From positions 34,961,680 to 35,025,679 of the forward strand of contig NC_087071.1 of NCBI RefSeq assembly GCF_963678635.1: DNA of 64,000 nt. The letters are read 5' to 3'. The position numbers and the translations under genes were made by a program. This DNA comes from Symsagittifera roscoffensis (taxonomy: Eukaryota; Xenacoelomorpha; Acoela; Convolutidae). Shown one piece after another: positions 42,201-49,690 of the stretch. The stretch's first letter is position 1. Every line of letters begins with the position of its first letter. The notes under the pieces are model-generated. The model searched no databases. It was not told where the DNA came from and worked only from the letters and a program-made list of their open reading frames with translations.

Positions 42201-44450
42201 TGCTATTTTCCTTAATTGTGGTGTTAAGGTCATCATTAAGATTTCTGTCATCTTTGTGTTTTTATAGTCATGTGTATTTAGTGAGTATGCTTTTCGAACT
42301 AGTGTTTCGATTCGTACTGCTATTTGCTTGATGGTTACGTTTGGTAATCTGCGAATTTCATTACATAAAACTCTTTGTTGTTGTTTGTTTCTTTCGGAGT
42401 CAAACATTTTTGAAAATTCTTGTGTAAATCTTTTCCAGTTTGATTTTATTTCTTGAGGTAGTACTGAAAACCATTTTTGGGCTGCGCCATCTAAGGTTGT
42501 TTGTATCAACGCTGTGCGTCGATGTATCCAGTTTTGATGTAGTGGCGTGTTAATTGGTTCAGGTCCTATATTTAAAATCAAATTTGCTGTTACTGCATTT
42601 AAGTAATCTTCTACAGAGTATTCAGGGTCTGTTCCTGTGAAGACCATTAAAGGTTTATTTGATGTTATTGATGATCCACCCATAAGGTATGGATTCATTG
42701 TCATTTGTAATGATTCAGCTGCATTTGGCATTTGAGAAAAATTTGAAAGTTGGTTTCTTGTTATTTCATGTTGTTGGAGATAATATGGGAGTGGTATTTC
42801 GTTTTGCATTTGTGATGGTTGATACGAGTGTGTAGTCATTGGATTTTGTTGTTGAATTGGTTGAAAAGATTGTATATTAATTGGATTTTGTTGTTGAATT
42901 GGTTGTTGATATTGTGCATCTATTGATTGTGGAGAAAAATTTCTATAATTTGTACGTGTTTTCTGTATTCCTTGTCTACGATATTCTTGAGTATTTGGTG
43001 CAAATATATCTGGCTGTATGAAATCATCATCTGAGGATAAATAATCCATTTGATAAGATGTTTGTTTTTTATTTTTATTTTGTTGAAAAAATGGGTAATT
43101 TTCACTGCGATCCTGTGGAGGATTTGGTTGAAAATTTTTGGAATTATATTGGGCCGTTGGGTTATCCCAGTTTCGAGGTTTTGTATATTGATTAAAATTC
43201 CTTTGTGGTTGATAATTTGTTTTTGATGGATGTGTATAATTATAATTATGGTCTGCAAAGTTGTTTCTAGTGAATGTTTTACGTGTTTTTGATGGTATTG
43301 TCATGGGTCTGTATGTTTGGTAATCCATATGTGAATATTTAGGAGCAACCGAAGGTTTAACGGTTGACTGTAAGGTTACCTGTGTTTGTGAAGGATTTGT
43401 ATTTCTTGGTGTTGTTAAATTTGGGCGTATTGGTGAAATACTTTGTTGTGTAGTTGTTGTGTGTACAATTTCTTCATTTATGAAGTGTGATGGTGTCTGG
43501 ATATCTTGTTGAGTAAGATTCCTAGTTCCATTGAGGTTTTCATTGTGTATGACTGTAGAGTTTAAACTATTATTTTGTGTATCGGGTAAAAATGTATTAT
43601 AGTTTAATGGTGTTGCATCAATTGTTAATGGTATTACTCTTACGTAATCTCTTATGTAAGATATTGTACCTATTGCTTGACTTGAGATTGATTGTGGAAA
43701 GCTTATAAATGCGGGATGAGACCATTCGGGGTCCCAAACATAATCTGATTGTTCTGTGATAGCGGTATCATCGTTCGAATTTTGGGGTCGAAAATTTTTT
43801 CTTGCTTGTGCAATTAAATCAATATTGTGTGTGAAATAATCTATTATGAACCATGCCAAAATTTTTTGTAAATCGTGTTTGGTATGTTGTGAAACGTCGT
43901 CTTTCGTGAAATTTTCTTTAATGATGTTTAAATAACTAGAGAGTAGTGTAATTTCATGTCGTACTTTCAAATGTTTGGATGTTTCTGTCGGTGAGACATT
44001 TGTTAGTGGGAGTTCATTTTCTAATATCGAAATATAACTATATATTATTGCGAAAACTTCATTGGTGAAAATGGAGTTTGCTCTTTGTGAGTTATGATAT
44101 TGGATGCTTTTTATATATTCTGAAAAAACTTTTGAAAATTCTAAATCAAGATCGTCTGTTTGAATAGTATATGTTCTATTATTATGGTTTGGGGAAGTGA
44201 ATTCTATAGAATAGATTCCATACTGCTGTGTTATGTTGCATATATCTTTTAGATAGTGATCTATGATTTGTCTTTTGATTTTTACATCGGGGAACTCTGT
44301 TTTACATGGACTGATTCCGGGTTCAAATAAATTTACGAGTAAATTTTGACAAAATATGTGTTGTCCTCTATCGGTATCTGCATCTACTATAAAAGGAAAG
44401 ATTTCATCATCATCTGGAGTTTCGTCACCTGGGGTGTGCGTTGAACTCAT
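36228..44450 (-). CDS. gag-pol: 2740-aa Gag-Pro-Pol polyprotein
   Basis: One uninterrupted ORF. Residues 1 to about 800 are Gag-like, with Q/N/P-rich stretches. A CCHC zinc knuckle lies near 841-856 (CNYCRRYGHSISEC). A long repeat tract rich in Asn, Arg, Ser and Tyr follows (about 900-1090). The protease has DFLIDSGAESN (about 1225). The RT shows FTTADMNSAYNQM (about 1670) and the catalytic YLDD (about 1736). RNase H shows MCDASNFGIGAALLQ (about 1883) and TDHKP (about 1953). The integrase has an HHCC finger (about 2248-2287, ending CNDCIVCQ), then Asp in SFDTKGP (about 2321), Asp in VTDNGTEF (about 2379) and Glu in NGLVEGMNR (about 2415), a D-D-35-E pattern. A GPY motif (LRKGPYQII) is near 2594. 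All catalytic residues are present. A single Gag-Pol ORF with no stop or frameshift is known in some Gypsy elements, but this one is very long. How Gag is made in excess is not visible. Confidence 0.95.
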   Translation of the reverse strand: MSSTHTPGDETPDDDEIFPFIVDADTDRGQHIFCQNLLVNLFEPGISPCKTEFPDVKIKRQIIDHYLKDICNITQQYGIYSIEFTSPNHNNRTYTIQTDDLDLEFSKVFSEYIKSIQYHNSQRANSIFTNEVFAIIYSYISILENELPLTNVSPTETSKHLKVRHEITLLSSYLNIIKENFTKDDVSQHTKHDLQKILAWFIIDYFTHNIDLIAQARKNFRPQNSNDDTAITEQSDYVWDPEWSHPAFISFPQSISSQAIGTISYIRDYVRVIPLTIDATPLNYNTFLPDTQNNSLNSTVIHNENLNGTRNLTQQDIQTPSHFINEEIVHTTTTQQSISPIRPNLTTPRNTNPSQTQVTLQSTVKPSVAPKYSHMDYQTYRPMTIPSKTRKTFTRNNFADHNYNYTHPSKTNYQPQRNFNQYTKPRNWDNPTAQYNSKNFQPNPPQDRSENYPFFQQNKNKKQTSYQMDYLSSDDDFIQPDIFAPNTQEYRRQGIQKTRTNYRNFSPQSIDAQYQQPIQQQNPINIQSFQPIQQQNPMTTHSYQPSQMQNEIPLPYYLQQHEITRNQLSNFSQMPNAAESLQMTMNPYLMGGSSITSNKPLMVFTGTDPEYSVEDYLNAVTANLILNIGPEPINTPLHQNWIHRRTALIQTTLDGAAQKWFSVLPQEIKSNWKRFTQEFSKMFDSERNKQQQRVLCNEIRRLPNVTIKQIAVRIETLVRKAYSLNTHDYKNTKMTEILMMTLTPQLRKIAIKKRASHPSSIREPDLDFRKLVDKLEQAEITMKLEETENLKLQYVNKIETTPTNINNIQESETDLVEKITEILNIYEKNPNFKGKPAFKKWCNYCRRYGHSISECRQKQQDSQNKPQKYKEPNKSFYQYMKKDQNLPNKNVYSNNSSGKPLPNNTSYTRNQSPYNSSYRGSSPERRNTYNPSQNHYNRPNSRNNYSRSNSNTQRFVSRSNSQSRNNYYPNNQSRNSSYNRNRNYSYNRNRSYSNNRNQNYPNNRSRNNSYNRSNYNRPNNNYQNRSRNNSQNRHPSYNNRYRNYSQSPHRNNNHYNNSNNRHRSSTPKHQRQINQVQSNPETTSDPPGIDDTVTDTLQLNQINCTSSDSESDTENTLAINMIKVENDYESVIYEQPFPSHIYENQSEFLQNYYTTPINSTPTTQETNAKNTTEQPNQNVKTKCLNTNHIYQNIQKEQPKEKIWTIPFLLESPRNKEFQPPDLEIDFLIDSGAESNIINIPTWNEIKTLHPKLTPLETSSKLATAQGSTLINYGKIQLFLLPTRTMEQSKILNKPFKQIFHITDIKYNIIGIPFISKYIPTINILNSKILIKDKYTKTKETSLTFFQRLNKQPPFFSKFYPIFNQQRKHLKPLSGNIYNFSIKQVHQYDKEQNKQKFYMSDFEFKPIHKFFKITISSIKYLKNSNSDIISLHVYNNTAYQVTLPLGFLGYCETNATISPIHEKAYRVNNILQLLDICQSTILNEELSINNIISNENRNTDYFTKTPYFKPTFNISNYTEDQQKFLTMFNFQHSQITQDEFEKLAKQLIKYSSVYATSKFDVGKISSSLHLPLKPEAVFKKQRASKVPIHLHDKVNRLLDILEQYNIISPVNKEEQPKGNTFINPVIILAKGESLKIVLDARYLNSLIDESKCNWPIEPIQVILTKINGKYFTTADMNSAYNQMPLDEQSRRLTQFVIGNQQYEFNRLFYGISIGPAAFSAFMSKIFRPLILKKNAITYLDDVFMQSQTKDEMFSVLEKYHQILQNENLKAAPDKSHFFLTRVKFLGHNIERKTITPLKSRIDAIQKLQPPTNKKKIQEFLGMLNFLSKYVYKMQLYLRPFYNILRQQNNFEWNTEHQARFEEIKKLLTEQISNTIPDPDQPFYAMCDASNFGIGAALLQSHNGTNKMNLISANSRLFTQAELRLSTLMRECTAIIYTLTEYEFLILGSKHPTVLFTDHKPIIFLFTQKSNPNHRVYRFQLILMKFPNLHIVWTAGKNLALPDTLSRNTPPELLTRKTTVEIPKNIKFYLAENETSPRLECKYAVKTDIEQSQINNLQHFPLYLDCQNNHYEVDLLGTSTFKPIPYSQWIKSNTQQKRTKQHLPKKDHFPLIEKEDLTDRINLSGPQTNDSKYTINQVFDLHDPLDTIPLSKLEIENIFLPPTETITISTLKQYQNLDPIIRQLKSWHKYKTKPIKADSTILGNKTLLRYFRKFNNTTINEKTDLLEYNQNESTVPCLPISMILIAFNISHTQNIKGHSGSEKTYSNFIQNFYFPNAPIWIKVLCNDCIVCQLNKPYPNQKQIAQKQDFKGQSLYFNHRISFDTKGPISPSSEGNSYIMVIVDAFTHYVALNPVPHCNAYYAYTTLYEHWIAKFGLPEILVTDNGTEFINNEIITLCHLYNIKHKPRTSHAPWTNGLVEGMNRSLQEYLRCIINGNDTKYTEWSADVKLFPLAYNSQITTTLGMSPYEMVFNQKPRKPIMFTANSHKNAQGYCQPNKDSICYNLPLHTHDEDHFHHPQILKLASGTHTEWILNRDKKHNEIYQKITKKLLQRQNINEQINSRFTPASDLKIGTFVLIPNFNTHKGISKKLQPLRKGPYQIIAKPTDVTYKIIDSNKKEIVQHRNNLLPYYPKEYALRELTQLYSFTGLKIIQNEPHLKNTEQNDNPTENQNTKPTATKNNTQNHKESPKQRKNRKMTEQIIPQEEIDKSEHRKTTRLRNQPHKNYKIFIPQSKILKKVEFKK
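41215..41770 (-). repeat. Asn/Arg/Ser/Tyr-rich repeat tract in Gag
   Basis: Within gag-pol, after the zinc knuckle, a tract of nearly 190 codons repeats motifs such as NRNRNYSYNRNRSYSNNR. Its DNA is a degenerate short repeat, which also creates long shadow frames on both strands. An RGG-like, RNA-binding or condensate-forming nucleocapsid extension is plausible. The repeat has probably grown by slippage. Confidence 0.75.
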
Positions 44451-44892
44451 TTTTTCGTTCGATGACTGTTAATATGTAATTATTAATGTGTCGAATTGGT
44501 TGATTCCAATTGTATAGATGTACTGGTTTTTGTTTGTACTGTTTTTTTATTCTTCTTTTTCCTCTTTGTGATGAATTTGAAGTTATTTCTGAGTCAGAAA
44601 AATATAATTGATCGTGAAGTGGGTAATTTTTATCTATTGATTCTTTTAGTTTGTAAAGTTCGTCTAAACTGTTGGTTTCTGATTCTGAAAATGCGTTTCG
44701 ATTTTTTGAAAATCTTTTTCGTGTTATTTGTCTTTGTTTAGTTATTATTTTTCTCTTTAGTGTTTGTCGTTTTGTGCGAATGTATCCAACTGTTTGTGTA
44801 TGAGGTGTGATTACAAGGTCGTATTTTTTGTTATCTATTTCACAATTGTGTAAAATGATTGTTTGTTTATTTCCTAGGTTTTTAAATGACAT
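44425..44892 (-). CDS. 155-aa basic protein upstream of gag
   Basis: An ATG-initiated ORF that overlaps the gag-pol start by 26 nt in a different frame. The protein is strongly basic, with clusters such as RTKRQTLKRKIITKQRQ and RGKRRIKKQYKQK, and a Ser/Glu-rich middle (FSESETNSLDELYKLKES). Such clusters suit nuclear or RNA targeting. I recognise no family. Ribosomes would have to skip this ATG or reinitiate to reach gag-pol, so it may tune Gag-Pol output. It could be a separate accessory protein, or an N-terminal part of Gag joined by frameshifting in the overlap. Confidence 0.6.
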   Translation of the reverse strand: MSFKNLGNKQTIILHNCEIDNKKYDLVITPHTQTVGYIRTKRQTLKRKIITKQRQITRKRFSKNRNAFSESETNSLDELYKLKESIDKNYPLHDQLYFSDSEITSNSSQRGKRRIKKQYKQKPVHLYNWNQPIRHINNYILTVIERKNEFNAHPR

Positions 44893-45406
44893 AAGGTTTA
44901 GAATGACGGATGCAAAAAGTTGTTAAATGATTTCTATTTTCCTAAACTGTTAGTTCTTACGATTTTTTGGTTAGCTTAACCTGGGTCTATTTGTTCAGGG
45001 TTGGAGAGAAAAGTATATCGATTCCGAAGAATGATTTTTACTTTCTCGTGACTAGTATAAGCTAAGGTGTTAACTTACTTAATCTTACTTAGGGGTAGTG
45101 ATTGTGTTCAAGGGTTGGAGAATAGTAAATCGATCCACAAGGTTCAGGTATAATTAGAACGCGAGTAGTTCGTTAGATACTATTTTAAACTTACTAAGCC
45201 TAAGATTTATCCTGGGTCTGGTAAGAGGGGGGGTCAAGTGAAGGATGAATAACCGAAGTTCTTCACTGTTTATCCTAATTTGAATGATTAGTTTTGTTTA
45301 AAAATTTCTATTAGTCCTGGGTTTTTAGAAAGGGTTGGGTAGTGAATCGACGTTTGAGGTCGTTAGACACTTTAAGTTGGTGGGGGAGAACAAAGTTGTT
45401 CTGTTT

Positions 45407-45431
45407 GATCCAAGGATAAGCCTTGATGATC
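45407..45431 (-). promoter_or_regulatory. leader stem-loop, copy 1
   Basis: A 25-mer that can fold on the sense RNA as GATC-(AT)-CAAGG, loop CTTAT, CCTTG-GATC: nine paired bases with a two-base bulge. An identical copy lies 60 bp away. Confidence 0.55.
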
Positions 45432-45466
45432 AAATTTAAAATTTAATTAGGTAGAAAATGATTTAA

Positions 45467-45491
45467 GATCCAAGGATAAGCCTTGATGATC
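45467..45491 (-). promoter_or_regulatory. leader stem-loop, copy 2
   Basis: Exact repeat of the 45407-45431 25-mer. The spacer between the copies is AT-rich and not conserved between the two sides, so the hairpin itself appears to be the repeated unit. Confidence 0.55.
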
Positions 45492-46123
45492 TGGTTTTAA
45501 AATTAAGTGACTTTAAATTTTAATAAATTTTTAAATTTGTGTAAAGGAAAGATTTAGTGTTTTGATGATATTAGTGAGTTGATGATTGCTGTTATGTTTT
45601 AGGTGATGAAGCTGGAACAACAAGATGATTTATGATTACTAACCATTTATTGTCATGCTACTAATTTTTATTTTTATTTTCCAATAAATATTTTTCAAAC
45701 ATGTTTTGTATAATACTGCAGAGTTTTAGGAAAACGATCTTAGATCTTTTTATCAATCGTTATTGTATAATATTAATTTTGTTTAGCGCCTGAAATGATT
45801 TTGAAGGTTTACTTCAAGGTTTTATGTTTGCAAATGGAAATCTAAATTCATTGCAAGTAGTATTCGAAATATAAAAGTTTGTTCTGGCTTTTGCCGAACT
45901 ATCATATAACTATACGGCAAGTTTCTACTTTGTCGTATGTCGTCTTTGGTTCGATGTCTTCTTCCAATTCCGGGTAGTTCTATTATGGTTCGGAATATTG
46001 GCTCGGATCTATTGAGTCGGAGAGACATTTCAATTAAATTATTGTCGTATAACATTTTGTAAATGTTTTTGTCTAATTTCTAATCTATTTTTGGTTAATT
46101 CTAATCTAGTAAGGTCTTGTTCG

Positions 46124-46141
46124 AGACTTATGGTCGCACCA
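46124..46141 (-). promoter_or_regulatory. primer-binding site
   Basis: In element orientation, a few bases after the LTR end, the text reads TGGTGCGACCATAAGT. TGG would pair with the CCA end of a tRNA primer. On the + strand the text before it, GTTCGAGAC, even looks like part of a T-loop. I cannot assign the tRNA species: the T-stem does not pair properly if read as a tRNA. Confidence 0.6.
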
Positions 46142-46144
46142 GAT

Positions 46145-46552
46145 GAGTTAGGACTGGGGTGTATAACTCATAGAGTAATTTCGGATAGGGTACACCGTCT
46201 GCTCGTCACGCTATCTTATTTTCGGCCGGATAGATTCGTGCAACTTCTTAGTCTAATACCGATCCTAATCTTACTCTTATACTATCTAGTCTCAGGTTGT
46301 TTAACTAGTCTCTGCTAGGCTCAATAGATCTAGGGTATACTGGTTTATTGCGGCTGCTGAAGTGCTCGGGAGAGTCCAACTAATTTCTAAGTTAAATTCA
46401 AATCTCTCTGGTGCTGAAATTACAAGTAACTTCAGCACTTACAAATAAGTGGGTTGTTAGTTAGATGGATCATGATTGGTTAATATTAAATACTTTACAT
46501 TGGTAAAACATTTAATTTATCCAATCATAAAATATAGTTTAGATCAGGTTCC
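46145..46552 (-). repeat. 5' LTR (right copy)
   Basis: In element orientation it starts TGGAACCTGATC at 46552 and ends near 46145-46160. It matches the left LTR base for base over about 390 bp by eye. Inside lie CCAAT-like and TATA-like text and an AATAAA. The outer flank reads ATCCGCCTG and then CCTATTGAG, and the latter 9-mer is also found at the left end of the element (27705-27713). Confidence 0.9.
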
Positions 46553-46562
46553 AATCCGCCTG

Positions 46563-46960
46563 CCTATTGAGTGTTTTCTGAGTGGTTCCTTGTAATGGTC
46601 ATTTTTCAAATCCTTGTCTGTTGCTTACCATTGAAGACGGTTATTTTGGGAAACTAATCGAGAATTGACACAAACCAGAAATCAGTGGCAAACATAAATC
46701 AGTCGACCCACGTCAAAACCGCATTGTAGATATGCTTTGGGAGTATAGGGATGCACAATTGCCTATTATTATTTATTCGCGTTTTGGTCATTTAAATTGT
46801 TTGTTTCATATAACTTGTTCGATAAATCACCAGTCTGAGTTACAAAAAGCAACTGCAAATTGCTCAGTTTCTTCTCGAAAGTTCGAAATTTGTCATGTAG
46901 TTCTTTTTGCCATAATTATAGTCAAATCGCTTATTTTCGCCATTTACTGGTCCTAGTGTT
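46563..46960 (+). pseudogene. possible continuation of the Argonaute-like pseudogene
   Basis: Directly after the right LTR flank the text CCTATTGAG (P-I-E) resumes the reading that stopped on the left side. After some stops, a phrase at about 46714-46790 reads NRIVDMLWEYRDAQLPIIIY. It resembles the start of a PIWI region, where a strand of hydrophobic residues follows L-P. An open frame continues to 46956 without recognisable catalytic residues. The evidence is short motifs only. Together with the PAZ-like piece at 27462-27713 it gives a consistent order. Confidence 0.3.
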
Positions 46961-47499
46961 ATAATTCGCTCCTAATTCGGCTAAATTATTATGTTTACGA
47001 ACAAACTCGATATATACTTATATGAACTGGATATTGCTAATGTCCACTTAAATAATCTCGGAATCGTGAATAGTTGTTGTCTACTTGTTTTATAGTCCGT
47101 TGCTTACCTTTACTATCATCGTTAAAGACCTGACCATCTTCGAACTGCTTGCTCTCTAATAAAGCACCAATAATTTGTTTGCCGACACGCAAAATAAAAA
47201 CAACAAGACAGCTCGTATCAGGGCGAAGCCCTGAATGTTCCGACTGCCTTTTAAGGTTTATGGAGCAGTAAACACATTAAAAAATTCAATGAAATAAAAC
47301 AAAATCAAAAAAAAATTTCTAAAATTTGAATTTTTTTATGAAAACCATCCCCCCACACGCCATATAAAAAACAAAAAGGGAGATTTCGTTCCTTGTAACA
47401 AATCAATTATGGCAAATAATCTTCGTTCAACCAATTTGGAACGATTTATAGGACGGATTAACTCTCCGCTTACGCGTTAATAGCGCGAAATATATTGCG
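46961..47499. other. non-coding, with a dispersed-repeat phrase
   Basis: No gene seen. At 47225-47260 the text GGGCGAAGCCCTGAATGTTC resembles the phrase near 1780. At 47476-47506 the text alternates GCGTTAA and GCGCG phrases (CGCGTTAATAGCGCG) and is partly self-complementary. Confidence 0.35.
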
Positions 47500-47740
47500 C
47501 GTTAATTGTCCCAAATCGGCCAAAATGGCAATCTTTAAACCCCCGTAACTTTACGAAAAATGATCACAGGTGAAATATCTTTTCAAATTTGAGCTCAGGA
47601 CAACAATACCTTTCGAATGATGTAAAAAAATTCCGTCAAAAAGGGCTAGTTAAAAAGTCGAAATTTGTCTGAAGAAAAAAAAACCCACCCCGAGCACAAA
47701 TATTCCGTTACTTTTGTATCGAAAGTCGGAACAATAAAAA
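47500..47740 (+). repeat. diverged dispersed repeat, copy 1
   Basis: Shares an ordered set of phrases with 49450-49690: a GTAACTT/AACGTAAC start, ATCACAG, TTTTCAAATTT-GAGCTC, AGTCGAAATT/CTCGAAATT, CCGAGCACAAA/CCGAGCACCAAA and TTCCGT-ACTTT. The copies are in the same orientation. Confidence 0.6.
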
Positions 47741-49449
47741 CTATGCTGGCTGATCTCTCGGTAAATTGTGGGGTTGTGGGGTGACAATTTCGATCAAGGC
47801 AACATAAAATTTCAAATTATCTCAGGCAGTATTCGCGTTTTTTCTCATGTAGGCTCGTTTTGGCGAGTCGGCTCCTGCTAGACGTTGATTCATTGGTAGA
47901 CAGAGAATTTGTGTAAACGGCATTAAATTGTTTGTTCAGCACACGCATTGAGAATTTTTGGCCTTGAAAAGTTTTCGTCTTAAGAACTGGCAGAAACTTG
48001 CTTGCACATAAAAATCTGACCTAGAAGTTATCTCATTCCAGTTTTCTATATGAAGGTATTTGGAACAGGCTAGTTCTAAAACTCCCAGTATTTTCTAGAA
48101 AAAAGGTTGCTCTTGAAAAAAGGAACTTTAGGTTACATGACAAAAGATCCCTTACCTTAAGATACCCGAACGAGAAGATACCAGCCGATAAAATACCAGT
48201 CCAAAATTTACCTCGTTATACAAGTGCCCACGAAATAAGATACCATATAAAAATTAAAGAAAAGGGAATCAAATAAATGAAAAAAGCGGTTAATCAATCA
48301 AAGAGAAGACAAAAAGTCGGTTGAAATCAAAGAAACGACATAATTTTTGCTGCAAAAAATTTGAACTTTAGTGACTTTGCTAAAATCTGGCCTTCAGTTT
48401 GCAACCAAATGTTTAAACAGACTAGACTACTAATGAACATGGCCATTATTCTCAGACAAATCAAGACGGTTCAAAAACAAAAAAGATTTTTTAACATTAT
48501 CAACTATCATAATTGATTGATCTCTTTTTGCTAGACGCAATACTCAAAGGGCCGACAGGTCCCTACTCCAAATCTAATGTCCCGTAAGCAATGCAAACGC
48601 TCTCAGAGTATGTTGCTAGAGACCATTTTCGAGCATTTTTGGTGTCGGCATTCTCCGGGATGGTGTAAGGAGACGTCTATGAAAATGTCGATCAAACAAA
48701 TTTTAACGGAAACAGATTTTAATTTGGTTTAATGTTAGATTTAATGAAGTTAAATTAGCAAGGAAAAGGAAATAATTTAAATTGTATTTGGTATTTTTAC
48801 TAGTTTGCTCTTTGCAAAATTGATCATTTAGTACTTAAATAGCACGTGGGAGATAATTTTTCATGATAAAATCTAACTTTTTTTAAATATCATAGAAAAG
48901 ATTTTCTAGTAAACATCTTTGTATAGACCTATGAAAAAAACCGGAGCGTTCAAGTTTTTGCCAGGATACGCGCAGAATTGTTTTTTGTTCATTGGCATTT
49001 GTTTTTTTCTTGAAATTTGAAAATCTCATTATTAAATTTTTCAAATAAAAACAAATTAGACAAAATTACAGAAACAAAACGAAGAAAAATTTTTTTTTGC
49101 CTATCAATCATTGAGAAATATCTTGCATTAATTGCAAAAGTCTTGCAAAAGATTTTAAAATTTGCCACTTTTCTGACAAAGATCTCGGGAGACTTTTGCA
49201 AAATCCTCCAAAACAGCACCTCTTAACATAAACGAATTTTTCTCACTAAAATTTGAAAGCAACATGCCAAACAATCTAATTGACGTTACCCGACAAAGTT
49301 GCGACGGATACGACGGACGCCAAAATATTTTTCAGCTGGATATCTTCAAATACAAGAATTATTTACATTACTCGAAAGGCACAAAATAGCAAGACTCATT
49401 TCAATTTTAAGAAGTTCTATTTTGGAGTAAATGTTTGCTCCGGCCGTCA
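47741..49449. other. intergenic, nothing recognised
   Basis: AT-rich text with stops in all frames. Near 48160-48250 the short phrase AGATACC/AAATACC recurs about four times. No conserved protein text seen. Confidence 0.35.
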
Positions 49450-49690
49450 TTGTGTAACTTGGTCAAATTGTCAATTTCTAAAAAAACTTTAACGTAACAA
49501 AACATAATCACAGTTCGGATGTTTTTTCAAATTTTGAGCTCAAATAATTAAAAACTTTCAGATGACGAAACAAACATAGCCAAAAATGCTTAATAAAAAA
49601 CTCGAAATTACTCTAACGAAAAAAACCGAGCACCAAAATTCCGTCACTTTCTTCAAAAACTGAACAATGACCAGTTGGAGTCATGCATGC
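49450..49690 (+). repeat. diverged dispersed repeat, copy 2
   Basis: Second copy of the 47500-47740 repeat, identified by the shared phrases listed there. Divergence is high, so this is an old element. Confidence 0.6.

Larger units (their letters stand above)
44893..46123 (-). other. 1.2 kb element leader with repeated modules
   Basis: Lies between the primer-binding site and the first ORF. It contains imperfect repeats of a module with CCTGGGTCT and GGGTTGGAGA-type text (about 44990, 45112, 45210, 45318 on the + strand) and a pair of identical 25-mers. I see no clear coding in it. A long structured leader is expected to hold packaging and dimerisation signals. Confidence 0.6.
27711..46552 (-). 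mobile_element. giant Ty3/Gypsy-type LTR retroelement with env and accessory ORFs
   Basis: An 18.8 kb element read right to left. It is bounded by direct repeats of about 410 bp (LTRs) that look identical over about 390 bp, with a TGG-starting primer-binding site just inside the right LTR. The gene order is 155-aa ORF, Gag-Pro-Pol, two small membrane ORFs, an ATG-less ORF, an Env-like protein and a 597-aa ORF. Protease, RT, RNase H and integrase occur in one polyprotein in the Ty3/Gypsy order (integrase last, with a GPY motif), so Metaviridae-like and not BEL or copia. No reading frame is broken. The whole interval has a strong strand bias: the + strand is T/G-rich, so the element's sense RNA is A/C-rich and G-poor. 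That bias ends at the LTRs. Intact ORFs plus LTR identity imply a recent insertion. Confidence 0.92.

Noticed and set aside
45822-46055. A 77-codon minus-strand frame in the element leader
   Set aside because: Short, near the primer-binding site, with no recognisable motif. I could not separate it from chance in a leader that is probably structural RNA.
46111-46141. A tRNA gene 3' end beside the right LTR
   Set aside because: GTTCGAGAC and ...CACCA look tRNA-like, but the T-stem does not pair and no 5' half is present. A primer-binding site explains it better.
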